Assembly: GCF_023715225.1 (NCBI RefSeq)
Contig: NZ_JAMBNS010000001.1
Location: forward strand, 124,001 to 188,000
DNA: 64,000 bases
Reading direction: 5' to 3'
Source: Robertmurraya korlensis
Lineage (GTDB): Bacteria > Bacillota > Bacilli > Bacillales > Cytobacillaceae
Part shown: piece after piece, positions 1 to 8,078 of the stretch
How positions within the stretch are numbered: the stretch's first letter is position 1
Layout of the letters: each line of letters opens with the position of its first letter
The notes under the pieces: generated by a model
Databases searched by the model: none
What the model saw: only the letters and a program-made list of their open reading frames with translations
Told to the model about the DNA's origin: nothing
Translations under genes and position numbers: made by a program

Positions 1-90
1 ATGGTTGGAAAAGATTTAGAGATGACTGGTCTTATGAAGCTATTGTCACAGCCTAATTCTCCAAGACTGATGTATATGTATGCAGAATAA
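1..90 (+). CDS. sppA: SppA signal peptide peptidase, C-terminal end only
   Basis: An open frame runs from base 1 to a TAA at 88-90 and encodes 29 residues ending RLMYMYAE. This resembles the last residues of Bacillus SppA, a membrane serine/lysine peptidase that degrades cleaved signal peptides. The rest of the gene lies upstream of the window, so no catalytic residues are visible. The call rests on this tail plus the next gene, yteJ, which follows sppA directly in B. subtilis. The ribosome site of yteJ overlaps the stop, so the two are probably co-transcribed. The ATG at base 1 is internal and should not be read as a start. Confidence 0.6.
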   Translation: MVGKDLEMTGLMKLLSQPNSPRLMYMYAE

Positions 91-103
91 GGAGGGTGAC
101 AAT

Positions 104-601
104 ATGGATACCAATCAAATTGATAATCAACAAATGGAATGGGAGGAACAACCAACTCCCTCTCAAGCAGGGTATACCCTATTCTCGAATGCACGATTTG
201 CAGGCTTTTGGATGAGATTTTGGGCATATTTAATAGATCTGATTGTAATTGGAAGCATCGATCGAATCCTCATCAATCCGATCTTTCGTGCCATAGGGTT
301 AGACTTGCATAGTGGTGACTTTTTTGCTCCTATTACGATTGTCACGGCTATTACTTTTTATGGATATTTTGTATTAATGACAAAATTCTTTGGTCAAACA
401 TTAGGAAAAATGGTTTTTGGGTTACGCGTGGTTCCTTTACGCGATGAAAAGTTAACGTGGAGTACGGTGCTATTTCGGGAGTGGATTGGTAGATTTATTT
501 CCACGTTTATCGTTATTTTATATGTGATAGTAGCGTTTCTTCCTAAAAAGCAAGGAATACATGATTTATTTGCAGATACCACCGTTGTTCACGAACAATA
601 A
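104..601 (+). CDS. yteJ: RDD family membrane protein YteJ
   Basis: Encodes 165 residues. A polar N-terminus of about 30 residues is followed by the RDD-type core: an aromatic/arginine segment (FAGFWMRFWAYLIDLIVIG), a second hydrophobic span near FAPITIVTAITFYGYF, a KFFGQTLGKMVFGLRVV segment and a last span (FIVILYVIVAFLP). RDD proteins are small integral membrane proteins of poorly known function; some have been linked to ion transport. The ATG at 104 is chosen over the in-frame ATG at 80 because AAGGAGGGTGA lies just before it and the longer form would overlap the end of sppA. In B. subtilis yteJ sits beside sppA and has been tied to peptidase control; that role is not visible here. Confidence 0.85.
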   Translation: MDTNQIDNQQMEWEEQPTPSQAGYTLFSNARFAGFWMRFWAYLIDLIVIGSIDRILINPIFRAIGLDLHSGDFFAPITIVTAITFYGYFVLMTKFFGQTLGKMVFGLRVVPLRDEKLTWSTVLFREWIGRFISTFIVILYVIVAFLPKKQGIHDLFADTTVVHEQ

Positions 602-606
602 TTAAT

Positions 607-645
607 AAACCTGTCAACAAATCCGTTGACAGGTTTATTTTTTTG
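607..645 (+). terminator. Rho-independent terminator after yteJ
   Basis: A 12-bp perfect inverted repeat, AAACCTGTCAAC (607-618) and GTTGACAGGTTT (625-636), is followed by a T-rich tract. It closes the sppA-yteJ unit. Confidence 0.85.
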
Positions 646-683
646 TATATTGTCGATAATGATTGCGGAAGGGTGTGAGAGTA

Positions 684-1379
684 ATGAAGTGGCTACTTTT
701 AATCCTAATCATACTAGTGCTTTTATTTTTGCTTATCATTTTTTTAAAACTAAAGGTGTTTATCCACTTCTATCATGGACAAGACGATGACCATTTAAGA
801 ATTAAATTCAAAGCCTTATTTGGTCTTATTCAATATAAACTTGAAATTCCAGTCATTCAAATAGATGATGATTCACCAACTGTTGTTGTAAAAACAAAAA
901 AAGAGCCTGGTGCAAAAGAACAAGTGAAGGATGAACAAACAAGTAAGTTTTCACCAAGAGAGATTCTGAATAGCTTTAAAGATTTCGAAACGTTAATACA
1001 GCATGTTGTAGGATTACATACAATCATCCGCAAGTTTCTAAAAAAAGTAACGATTACAGATATAAAATGGGACTCTGTCATTGGTGTTGGTAATGCTGCA
1101 TATACGGGGATGATTACTGGGGCATGTTGGGCGGCCAAAGGAAGTCTTATTGGCGTTCTAAGTACATATATGCGAATGAGGAATCTTCCGCAAATCACCG
1201 TTACCCCTCATTTCCAAATGGCGATATCTCAAACCTCCTTTACATGTATGATTCAATTTCGAGTCGGGCATGCTATGTTAGCAGGAATTAAACTGATTAA
1301 ATTTTGGAAGGGTGGACGGCCTAATTTTAAAACAAAGCCGTTATCTACTTTATCTAATGAAAAATCTAAACCCATATAA
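684..1379 (+). CDS. ytfI: DUF2953 membrane-anchored protein YtfI
   Basis: Encodes 231 residues. The first 25 residues are one strongly hydrophobic segment (MKWLLLILIILVLLFLLIIF), an N-terminal membrane anchor. A soluble part follows with a lysine/glutamate-rich linker around residues 70-95 and a C-terminal basic end. This fits the DUF2953 family, which in Bacillus sits directly before ytfJ; its function is unknown. The ATG at 684 is preferred over the TTG at 663, although its ribosome site (GGAAGGGTG) is only fair. The gene ends 12 bases before ytfJ, so the two are translated from one transcript, which points to a spore-related job. Confidence 0.8.
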   Translation: MKWLLLILIILVLLFLLIIFLKLKVFIHFYHGQDDDHLRIKFKALFGLIQYKLEIPVIQIDDDSPTVVVKTKKEPGAKEQVKDEQTSKFSPREILNSFKDFETLIQHVVGLHTIIRKFLKKVTITDIKWDSVIGVGNAAYTGMITGACWAAKGSLIGVLSTYMRMRNLPQITVTPHFQMAISQTSFTCMIQFRVGHAMLAGIKLIKFWKGGRPNFKTKPLSTLSNEKSKPI

Positions 1380-1391
1380 GGAGGAGTTTAA

Positions 1392-1847
1392 ATGTCTGAG
1401 CATCCAATACAAGGGTTAATGACAACAGCAATGGAAAATCTAAAGGAAATGATTGATGTAAATACAATCATTGGTGATCCAGTTGAAACCCCTGATGGTA
1501 GTGTAATCTTAACTGTTTCAAAGGTTGGCTTTGGGTTTGCAGCAGGTGGTAGTGAGTTTACTCTTGATAATGGCAAGGAAGAAGCTTCAAAGCACCCATT
1601 TGGTGGAGGTAGCGGTGGAGGAGTTTCTATTACTCCTATTGCTTTCTTAATTGTAAATTCCAAAGAGGTAAAAATGGTTCACCTTGATGAGAGTACACAT
1701 TTGTATGAAAAGATTTTAGATCTTGCTCCTCAAGCGGTGGATAAAATTCAACAAATGATGTCTAAAAATAAGGACCAGGGTAACGAAGATAGCCAACAGC
1801 CAAATCCAAGTGATTACAACGGTCCTAAGCATGATTTACAAATATAA
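1392..1847 (+). CDS. ytfJ: Sporulation protein YtfJ (GerW family)
   Basis: Encodes 151 residues, the usual family length. Visible marks are the N-terminal HPIQGLMTTAMENLKEMID segment, a VGFGFAAGG motif and a glycine-rich stretch (PFGGGSGGGVSITPIAFLIV) typical of the YtfJ/GerW family. A polar C-terminus rich in Asn, Gln and Asp follows. In Bacillus this forespore protein is needed for normal germination with some germinants. A strong AAGGAGG overlaps the ytfI stop, so the pair is translationally close. A terminator follows. Confidence 0.92.
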   Translation: MSEHPIQGLMTTAMENLKEMIDVNTIIGDPVETPDGSVILTVSKVGFGFAAGGSEFTLDNGKEEASKHPFGGGSGGGVSITPIAFLIVNSKEVKMVHLDESTHLYEKILDLAPQAVDKIQQMMSKNKDQGNEDSQQPNPSDYNGPKHDLQI

Positions 1848-1855
1848 GAGTAACG

Positions 1856-1890
1856 GGTTAACTTCCTGTTAGGGAGTTAACCTTTTTCTT
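1856..1890 (+). terminator. Rho-independent terminator after ytfJ
   Basis: Stem GGTTAACT (1856-1863) pairs with AGTTAACC (1875-1882) and is followed by TTTTTCTTT. Confidence 0.8.
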
Positions 1891-1910
1891 TGAAAAACGA
1901 GCGTAAATAT

Positions 1911-1939
1911 TTGCAAAATTAAGTTGAACGGGCTATGAT
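1911..1939 (+). promoter_or_regulatory. SigA-type promoter of tpx
   Basis: TTGCAA (1911-1916) and TATGAT (1934-1939) are separated by 17 bases and lie 38 bases before the tpx start. Both hexamers are close to consensus. Confidence 0.75.
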
Positions 1940-1976
1940 TTTTGTGTACATATACTGGAAAGGGAGGAATTTTTTT

Positions 1977-2477
1977 ATGGCATCAATTACATTTAAGGGG
2001 AATCCTGTTACACTATTAGGTCAAGAAGTGAAAGTGGGCGACACAGCACCAGATTTCACAGTTTTAGCTAATGATTTATCACCAGTTACATTAGCAGATA
2101 GCAAAGGGAAAGTTCGTCTAATCAGTGTCGTACCATCCATTGATACAGGAGTATGTGATGCTCAAACTCGTCGTTTTAACGAAGAAGCTGCGAAGTTAGA
2201 TAATGTACAAATTCTAACGGTTAGCGTTGACTTACCATTCGCACAGAAGCGTTGGTGTGCATCAGCTGGTATTGATAAGGTACAAACGGTTTCTGACCAT
2301 AGAGATCTATCTTTTGGAGAAGCATTTGGCGTGGCAATCCAAGAATTACGCCTTCTTGCTCGTGCTGTTTTTGTTATTGACTCTAATGACAAAGTAACTT
2401 ACGTGGAGTACGTAAGTGAGGCAACGGATCATCCAAACTATGAAGCAGCAGTAGAAGCAGCGAAAGCGGCACAATAA
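1977..2477 (+). CDS. tpx: Thiol peroxidase Tpx (2-Cys peroxiredoxin)
   Basis: Encodes 166 residues, as expected for bacterial Tpx, a cytoplasmic thioredoxin-dependent peroxidase. The peroxidatic cysteine is Cys60 in [16 protein letters not shown] and the resolving cysteine is Cys94 in QKRWCAS, the spacing that defines this class. The N-terminal [19 protein letters not shown] block is also typical. The ATG at 1977 follows AGGGAGGA; the in-frame ATG at 1935 falls inside the promoter -10 box and cannot be the start. The gene has its own promoter and terminator and is therefore likely monocistronic. Confidence 0.97.
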   Translation: MASITFKGNPVTLLGQEVKVGDTAPDFTVLANDLSPVTLADSKGKVRLISVVPSIDTGVCDAQTRRFNEEAAKLDNVQILTVSVDLPFAQKRWCASAGIDKVQTVSDHRDLSFGEAFGVAIQELRLLARAVFVIDSNDKVTYVEYVSEATDHPNYEAAVEAAKAAQ

Positions 2478-2488
2478 TAATATTGAGA

Positions 2489-2516
2489 AAGCCTCGATCA
2501 CCTTCGAGGCTTTTTT
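2489..2516 (+). terminator. Rho-independent terminator after tpx
   Basis: Stem GCCTCGA (2491-2497) pairs with TCGAGGC (2504-2510) and is followed by six T. Confidence 0.85.
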
Positions 2517-2590
2517 ACATCTCTTTAAAATTGCCTTCTTTCCCTATGCTAGATACAATAGAAGATATGAATTTTTCAGGAGGAAGAAAT

Positions 2591-3574
2591 ATGACACCTT
2601 CTACTTTAGAAGATTTATTTACATTATTTAATGAGACGGCTTCTATCTTACAGGAGGAGCTAAATTGTACATACCTAGAGGCATTAGCTGAAACGGGTGA
2701 AAACCTCTTCCAACAATCAGTATTACAAGAGGAGTTAAGTGAATTAACACTTAAGAGATTAAAGAAAAGCTACGAAGCGTTTCGTCTCGATAAATATTCA
2801 GCTGAGGAATTACGTAAAGCGTATCAATTAGCTATTTTAAAAGGGATGAAGGAAAGTGTACAACCAAACCATCAGATGACACCAGATGCCGTTGGAATGT
2901 TAGTAGGTTATTTAGTGGATAAGTTTGTCGAGTCAACAAACATCCGATTACTTGACCCAGCGGTTGGTACTGGAAACTTACTAACGACGGTAATGAATCT
3001 CCAAGTGAATAAAAAGGTGACTGCGATTGGAGTAGACATAGACGATCTATTAATCCATCTTTCATTCGTGAATGCAAACCTTCAAGAACATCAGATTGAA
3101 TTGTTCAATCAGGATAGTTTAGAACCCCTTTTTATTGATCCTGTTGATGCAGTCGTGGCTGATTTACCAGTTGGCTATTACCCTAATGATGTTCGAGCAC
3201 AAGATTATCAGTTAAAGTCATCGGAAGGCCATTCATACGCTCATCATCTGTTTATTGAGCAAAGCGTGAAACATACGAAGGATGGGGGATATTTATTTTT
3301 TATTATTCCCAATGGTTTATTTGAAAGTGAAGAGGCGCCAAAACTTCATGCTTTTTTAAAGGAACAGGCTCATATCCAAGGAATCTTGCAATTACCAATG
3401 ACCATGTTTAAAAATAAACAAGCAGCAAAAAGCATTTTAATCCTGCAAAAATTAGGGGGAGACATTAAGCCACCTAAGCAGGTACTTCTTGTTAACATTC
3501 CGACACTTTCTAAAGGACATGAAGTGGAGCGAATGCTTAAAAACATTGATTTATGGAAAAAAGAGAACAAATAA
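2591..3574 (+). CDS. ytxK: Class I SAM-dependent methyltransferase YtxK
   Basis: Encodes 327 residues, near the length of B. subtilis YtxK. A helical N-terminal domain (about 1-90) precedes a type-I-restriction-like N6-methyltransferase fold. The SAM motif is LLDPAVGTGNLLTTVMN. The motif IV position reads ADLPVGYYP where DNA adenine methylases carry N/D-PP-Y/F. The substrate is unknown. The start at 2591 is supported by CAGGAGGAAG just upstream; the open frame extends further 5' into the tpx terminator. The gene sits between tpx and ackA as in B. subtilis, and a terminator follows. Confidence 0.9.
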   Translation: MTPSTLEDLFTLFNETASILQEELNCTYLEALAETGENLFQQSVLQEELSELTLKRLKKSYEAFRLDKYSAEELRKAYQLAILKGMKESVQPNHQMTPDAVGMLVGYLVDKFVESTNIRLLDPAVGTGNLLTTVMNLQVNKKVTAIGVDIDDLLIHLSFVNANLQEHQIELFNQDSLEPLFIDPVDAVVADLPVGYYPNDVRAQDYQLKSSEGHSYAHHLFIEQSVKHTKDGGYLFFIIPNGLFESEEAPKLHAFLKEQAHIQGILQLPMTMFKNKQAAKSILILQKLGGDIKPPKQVLLVNIPTLSKGHEVERMLKNIDLWKKENK

Positions 3575-3579
3575 TAAGG

Positions 3580-3613
3580 AACCGATAGCTAATAAAAAGG
3601 CTGTCGGTTTTTT
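3580..3613 (+). terminator. Rho-independent terminator after ytxK
   Basis: AACCGATAGC (3580-3589) pairs with GCTGTCGGTT (3600-3609) with one G-U pair and is followed by T residues. Confidence 0.8.
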
Positions 3614-3617
3614 GCCT

Positions 3618-3632
3618 TATTTTCAGAATATA
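3618..3632 (+). promoter_or_regulatory. CodY-box-like site upstream of ackA
   Basis: TATTTTCAGAATATA matches the CodY consensus AATTTTCWGAAAATT at 12 of 15 positions. It lies 12 bases before the cre-like site, the order known for B. subtilis ackA, which CodY activates. The site is read by eye only. Confidence 0.5.
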
Positions 3633-3644
3633 ATTACTTTATTC

Positions 3645-3658
3645 TGTAACCGATACCA
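3645..3658 (+). promoter_or_regulatory. cre-like CcpA site upstream of ackA
   Basis: TGTAACCGATACCA fits the cre consensus TGWAANCGNTNWCA at every position but one. In B. subtilis CcpA activates ackA from a cre upstream of the promoter, and the position here is compatible with that. No clear promoter hexamers were found between this site and the gene. Confidence 0.65.
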
Positions 3659-3795
3659 AAATTAGCTTGTTCTTGAAATGTATGTGAGGCAGTGATTAAA
3701 TGGGGAATGGAGAGATAGAAACGAGCGTCTTAGTGCAAAATATATTTGTATTAGCGTATTGAGAGTTTCTTTAAAAAAGGAGCGGTACTTATAAT

Positions 3796-4980
3796 ATGTC
3801 AAAGGTAATTGCGATTAACGCAGGAAGTTCATCACTGAAATTTCAATTATTCGAAATGCCGAATGAAGATGTTATTACAAAAGGACTAATTGAGCGTATT
3901 GGTCTTAAGGATTCTATTTTCACGATTTCTGTAAACGGTGAAAAGGTGGAAGAAGTTACAGATATTCCTGATCATGCGGTAGCAGTTAAAATGCTTTTAA
4001 ATAAGCTAACTGAATCTGGAATTATTAAGTCACTTGAAGAAATTAATGGTATTGGTCACCGTGTTGTTCATGGTGGCGAAGAATTCAATGACTCTGTTTT
4101 AATTACTGATGAAGTGTTAAGTAAGATTGAAGAGTTATCCGAGCTAGCACCTCTTCATAATCCTGCTAATATAACTGGAATTCGTGCTTTCCAACAAGTA
4201 CTTCCAAATGTGCCTGCGGTCGCTGTATTTGATACAGCTTTCCATCAAACAATGCCAGAAAGCTCTTTCTTATATAGCTTGCCTTACGAGTATTATAAAG
4301 AATATGGCATTCGTAAATATGGTTTCCACGGTACATCACACAAGTACGTGTCAGAGCGTGCAGCAGAACTATTAGGTCGTCCACTTGAACAGCTTCGTTT
4401 GATTTCTTGTCACTTAGGTAACGGTGCGAGTATTGCTGCGATTGAAGGCGGTAAGTCTATCGATACATCAATGGGCTTCACTCCGCTTGCTGGTGTAACA
4501 ATGGGAACTCGTTCAGGAAATATTGATCCAGCGTTAATTCCTTTCATTATGGAGAAAACAGGAAACAGTGCTGATGAAGTATTGGATATCCTTAATAAAA
4601 AGAGTGGAATGTTAGGAGTATCCGGATTCTCAAGTGACCTTCGCGATATCGAGTTGGAAGCTGAGAAAGGAAATGAACGTGCGGAATTAGCGTTAGAAGT
4701 ATTCGGTAACAGAATCCATAAGTATATTGGTTCTTATGCATCTCGCATGTATGGTGTTGATGCAATCATCTTTACAGCAGGTATTGGTGAGAACAGCCAA
4801 GCAATTCGTGCGCGTGTACTTCAGGGCTTAGAGTTTATGGGTGTATATTGGGATCCGGCTCTAAACAAAACACGTGGAGAAGAAGCATTTATTAACTATC
4901 CTCATTCTCCAGTAAAAGTCATCGTTATTCCAACGAATGAAGAAGTTATGATTGCACGTGATGTTGTAAAATTAGCTTAA
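3796..4980 (+). CDS. ackA: Acetate kinase
   Basis: Encodes 394 residues, full length. It catalyses acetyl phosphate + ADP to acetate + ATP, the last step of overflow metabolism. The ASKHA-fold marks are present: [16 protein letters not shown] at the N-terminus, [11 protein letters not shown] with the substrate arginine, [38 protein letters not shown] and the C-terminal IPTNEE. AAAAAAGGAG precedes the ATG. The CodY- and cre-like sites upstream suggest activation when carbon and branched-chain amino acids are plentiful. A terminator follows. Confidence 0.98.
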   Translation: MSKVIAINAGSSSLKFQLFEMPNEDVITKGLIERIGLKDSIFTISVNGEKVEEVTDIPDHAVAVKMLLNKLTESGIIKSLEEINGIGHRVVHGGEEFNDSVLITDEVLSKIEELSELAPLHNPANITGIRAFQQVLPNVPAVAVFDTAFHQTMPESSFLYSLPYEYYKEYGIRKYGFHGTSHKYVSERAAELLGRPLEQLRLISCHLGNGASIAAIEGGKSIDTSMGFTPLAGVTMGTRSGNIDPALIPFIMEKTGNSADEVLDILNKKSGMLGVSGFSSDLRDIELEAEKGNERAELALEVFGNRIHKYIGSYASRMYGVDAIIFTAGIGENSQAIRARVLQGLEFMGVYWDPALNKTRGEEAFINYPHSPVKVIVIPTNEEVMIARDVVKLA

Positions 4981-4995
4981 TAATATTCTTATACA

Positions 4996-5033
4996 CAGGC
5001 AAATGCTGATTAGGCATTTGCCTGTTGCTTTTT
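4996..5033 (+). terminator. Rho-independent terminator after ackA
   Basis: An 11-bp perfect stem, CAGGCAAATGC (4996-5006) with GCATTTGCCTG (5014-5024), is followed by a T-rich tail. Confidence 0.88.
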
Positions 5034-5087
5034 CTCCAAAAACAATGTGTATGCTATACTTAAGCTAGTTAAGAAGGAGGGAAGGCA

Positions 5088-5930
5088 ATGGCTTTAACAA
5101 GTCGTGAAAAACAAGTGATGGCCAGGATTAAAGAATGGGAAGAGAGTCTTTACAGCTATTCTCCTAATGATCTTGAAGTAACGTATGATAAGTACGTAGA
5201 GCGAGTTTTTTCCCTATTACCACAAGAAACACAGAAGCAGTTTTACATAGCCTTAGATAGTTGGTTATTCCATTTACATGCATTAATACAAGGAAGTCAA
5301 CTTCAGTATGATGCAAAAGAGCGAATCCTTTCAGCTGGAAGAGTATTCGACCAAAATATTATGCAAATTGAGGATTTAAAACAATTAAGCATTGATCAGC
5401 TTCAGTACATTGCTGAACAACAAATCTCAAGACATAGGCTTTATTCCTTTGCTCAAGGAGGAATGTCTGGAACTGGTGGGGCTCTATTATTGGGGGTAGA
5501 TCTTCCTGCAGTTACCGTGATAAACCTTAGAGTGATTCAACTCATTGCTATGACCTATGGATACGAAGTTAATACTCCATTTGAAATGATGAATTCATTG
5601 AAAGTATTTCATTCGGCAACTCTTCCCGTCCGAATGCAGGTGTATAGTTGGGAGGAATTAAAGCAGGATATCGGGAAACATAGAGAATACTTTTATGAAG
5701 GAAAAGAAGAACTTACAGATATCACTTGGATGGAACAACCATTGAAGCAGATCTTTAAATCGATTGCGATCCTTTTCTTTAAAAATAAGACCCTTCAAGG
5801 AATACCTCTTATATCCATGGCCATTGGGGCAGGGACCAATTATCAACTAACTAGGAAAGTTACGGATTTTGCTCACTCTTATTACCAATTGCGTTATCTA
5901 GCAGAAAAGGAGAATAAACAAGATGAGTAA
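5088..5930 (+). CDS. EcsC family protein
   Basis: Encodes 280 residues. An acidic/aromatic N-terminal half contains YSPNDLEVTYDKYVERVFSL. A glycine-rich hydrophobic stretch follows (AQGGMSGTGGALLLGVDLPA), then VINLRVIQLIAMTYGYE and a second GIPLISMAIGAGTNYQLT segment. These are the hallmarks of the EcsC domain family, named after the third gene of the B. subtilis ecs ABC-transporter locus. It is probably a peripheral or weakly embedded membrane protein of unknown activity. AAGAAGGAGGG precedes the ATG, and TATACT at 5055 may be its -10 box. The stop overlaps the moaB start by 8 bases, so the two are translationally coupled. In B. subtilis moaB follows ackA without this gene. Confidence 0.8.
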   Translation: MALTSREKQVMARIKEWEESLYSYSPNDLEVTYDKYVERVFSLLPQETQKQFYIALDSWLFHLHALIQGSQLQYDAKERILSAGRVFDQNIMQIEDLKQLSIDQLQYIAEQQISRHRLYSFAQGGMSGTGGALLLGVDLPAVTVINLRVIQLIAMTYGYEVNTPFEMMNSLKVFHSATLPVRMQVYSWEELKQDIGKHREYFYEGKEELTDITWMEQPLKQIFKSIAILFFKNKTLQGIPLISMAIGAGTNYQLTRKVTDFAHSYYQLRYLAEKENKQDE

Positions 5931-6435
5931 GGATGAACACAAGCAAACTGCCCCACGCTCTGTGACATGTAAAGTAATTACCGTGAGTGATACAAGAACA
6001 GAGGAAACCGATAAAAGTGGTCAGCTCATGATATCCTTATTGAAGGAACATGATCATGTGATTGGAGATTATGTGATTGTTAAAGATTCAAAAGAGGAAA
6101 TTACAAGGGAAGTTCTTCGGGGCTGTATTGATGACAGGATTGATATTATATTAACAAATGGTGGTACAGGTATTGCGAAACGTGATGTAACGATTGAAAC
6201 GGTTCAAGCACTTTTTGAGAAAGAAATAAGTGGGTTTGGGGAATTGTTTCGAATGCTTAGCTATACAGAGGACATCGGTTCCGCTGCAATTTTATCTCGA
6301 GCGATTGCTGGTGTTATTCAAAATAAAGCCATCTTTTCTACTCCAGGTTCAACAGGGGCAGTGAAGCTAGCAATGAATAAATTAATTCTGCCTGAGCTCG
6401 GCCATATAGTGAGAGAGTTGAAAAAAGATTTGTGA
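5923..6435 (+). CDS. moaB: Molybdenum cofactor biosynthesis protein MoaB
   Basis: Encodes 170 residues of the MoaB/MogA molybdopterin-binding fold. The protein acts in molybdenum cofactor assembly, with MogA-like molybdopterin adenylyltransferase activity reported for some MoaB proteins. Visible motifs are VITVSDTRTEETDKSG and LTNGGTGIAKRDVTIETV, the GGTG loop that holds the pterin. The C-terminal STPGSTGAVKLAMNKLILPEL segment is also typical. The start overlaps the end of the EcsC gene, and a terminator follows. No other cofactor genes lie nearby; placement beside argGH matches B. subtilis. Confidence 0.93.
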   Translation: MSKDEHKQTAPRSVTCKVITVSDTRTEETDKSGQLMISLLKEHDHVIGDYVIVKDSKEEITREVLRGCIDDRIDIILTNGGTGIAKRDVTIETVQALFEKEISGFGELFRMLSYTEDIGSAAILSRAIAGVIQNKAIFSTPGSTGAVKLAMNKLILPELGHIVRELKKDL

Positions 6436-6468
6436 AAAAGTGAGACACTAGTTCTCGCTTTTTTTTTG
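6435..6468 (+). terminator. Rho-independent terminator after moaB
   Basis: AAAAAGTGAGA (6435-6445) pairs with TCTCGCTTTTT from 6453, with one G-U pair, and runs into a long T tract. Confidence 0.75.
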
Positions 6469-6533
6469 GTTAATTAAAGGGCTGTTTGGGAAGAGTAATA
6501 AATCAATCACTTCTTACATTAGAAGGTGGGTAG

Positions 6534-7670
6534 ATGAGAAATTTATTCTTTTTCGTTATTTTTGCCTTACTTATTGCATCACCTGCTGAGCAAATGATGG
6601 CAATAGAAGAGCCCGTTCCTCCATCAATCGAGCTGCGTATTCTCGAGACGACAGATCTACATAGTTATATGATGGATTATGATTATCGGAACAATCAAGA
6701 AACAGTGGAATTCGGATTTGCAAGGACGGCAAGTTTAATTAAAGATGCAAGAAAGGAAGCGAAAAATGTTCTTCTATTTGATAATGGTGATTTAATTCAA
6801 GGAAGTGCATTAGCTGAACTTGCCTCTAAAACGTATCAGTTTGACCAGAGCTTTATCCATCCAGCATTTAAAGCGTTAAATCGTCTCCGATATGACGGGG
6901 CAACACTTGGAAATCATGAGTTTAATTTCGGATTAAACTTCTTGCAAACGAGCTTACGGGGAGCTGATTTTCCATATGTGAATGCTAATATTTATGTGGA
7001 AGACCATAATTTACACTCATTTGATGATATCAACTATTTTAATCCGTACCTCATATTAGATAAAAGATTTACAGATACAATGGGATTGGAGCAAAATATC
7101 AAGGTCGGTGTACTTGGGCTAATTACTCCTATTGCAGCCAAATGGGATGAGGAGCATTTTAAAGGAAAAATTAAAATAAAAAGCATGGTGTCTACTGCAA
7201 AACATTTCATACCGATTATGAAGGGGAAAGGTGCTGATATCATTATTGTCCTAGCTCATGCTGGCCTGGCTGCCGATGAGGGTGTAGTAAACAAAAGTGA
7301 AAATAGTGTAATGGCGTTAACAGAAGTAGAAGGAATTGATGCGATTCTGTACGGTCACAGCCACTCTCTATTTCCTAACGATGATTATTTTTTACAGCAA
7401 CAATTTATTAATATTGAAAAAGGTACCATCCATAATACTCCATTAGTTCAAGCCGGATATTGGGGGAATCATTTAGGGGTTATTGATTTGTCAATCAGAA
7501 AGGTAAATGATGTGTGGAAGGTAGTAGACTCTCGATCGGAAGTGAGATCGATTTATAAAAAGTTAGGAAAAGAAAAGGTGCCTCTTGTCCAGCCGGATGA
7601 GGAAATTATTGATGCATTGAGAAACGATCATTCAAACACGCTAGAGTATATAAAAAATAATAAAGAATAA
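6534..7670 (+). CDS. Exported metallophosphoesterase, short CpdB/5'-nucleotidase-like protein
   Basis: Encodes 378 residues. A signal peptide (MRNLFFFVIFALLIAS) is followed by the calcineurin-like phosphoesterase domain of the 2',3'-cyclic-nucleotide phosphodiesterase/5'-nucleotidase family. The metal-ligand motifs are complete: TTDLHSY (Asp41, His43), FDNGDLIQG, GNHEFNFG, VLAHAG and YGHSHSLFP. The protein probably acts outside the membrane on nucleotide phosphates. Family members are normally well over 500 residues because a C-terminal 5_nucleotid_C domain binds the base. Here the frame stops at NNKE, just where that domain would start, and a terminator follows at once. It may work as a single-domain enzyme or be a decayed remnant. 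The ATG has a fair ribosome site (GAAGGTGGG). Confidence 0.85.
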   Translation: MRNLFFFVIFALLIASPAEQMMAIEEPVPPSIELRILETTDLHSYMMDYDYRNNQETVEFGFARTASLIKDARKEAKNVLLFDNGDLIQGSALAELASKTYQFDQSFIHPAFKALNRLRYDGATLGNHEFNFGLNFLQTSLRGADFPYVNANIYVEDHNLHSFDDINYFNPYLILDKRFTDTMGLEQNIKVGVLGLITPIAAKWDEEHFKGKIKIKSMVSTAKHFIPIMKGKGADIIIVLAHAGLAADEGVVNKSENSVMALTEVEGIDAILYGHSHSLFPNDDYFLQQQFINIEKGTIHNTPLVQAGYWGNHLGVIDLSIRKVNDVWKVVDSRSEVRSIYKKLGKEKVPLVQPDEEIIDALRNDHSNTLEYIKNNKE

Positions 7671-7700
7671 AAGAGCCTTCAGGCGTCTGAAGGTTCTTTT
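7671..7700. terminator. Bidirectional terminator between convergent genes
   Basis: AAGAGCCTTCAG (7671-7682) pairs with CTGAAGGTTCTT (7687-7698), with flanking A and T runs, between the phosphoesterase and the minus-strand gene that ends at 7699. Confidence 0.85.
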
Positions 7701-8013
7701 AATGATGAGCTTTCCCACCGATATCCTGATTTGTTCGATACCATAGCCATAAATCATTTATTATGGAAGCGAGTTCAGCGATTTCGGTATTTAATTGGCA
7801 TGATTTCTGAAAATCACTTTCATCTGATAAAGAGGCCTGCTTCCTATTAATATGTTCTTCTAGTTCTGCAATTCGATCAGGAATATGTCCCCGTATTTTC
7901 TCCCATTCCAACAGAATGCTTTGCTGTGTATGAAAGGTATAATCCTCCCAGTTTTTATGCAAAGTAGGGAGCTTGATTCCTAATCTTTCATTTAATTCAA
8001 AGTGTTTTTCCAT
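7699..8013 (-). CDS. Small conserved-looking protein of unknown function
   Basis: Encodes 104 residues; I do not recognise the family. It begins MEKHFELNERLGIKLPTL and is mostly charged and helical, with tryptophans near the start and end (NWEDYTF, LWLWYR) and a probable coiled-coil stretch in the middle (ELEEHINRKQASLSDESD). No signal peptide, membrane span or cysteine pair is present; the single Cys is in KSCQLN. GGGAGGGG lies 6 bases before the ATG, which supports translation. The gene faces away from argG and ends in a shared terminator, so it is its own unit. Confidence 0.7.
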   Translation of the reverse strand: MEKHFELNERLGIKLPTLHKNWEDYTFHTQQSILLEWEKIRGHIPDRIAELEEHINRKQASLSDESDFQKSCQLNTEIAELASIINDLWLWYRTNQDIGGKAHH

Positions 8014-8078
8014 TGAAAGCCCCTCCCGATCATCATATATCCATTCTACTACAGTCTTTTCATGCCTTCCAGAAGGAA

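Noticed and set aside
857-1198. Minus-strand open frame opposite ytfI
   Set aside because: No ribosome site and wholly inside a recognised gene; shadow frame.
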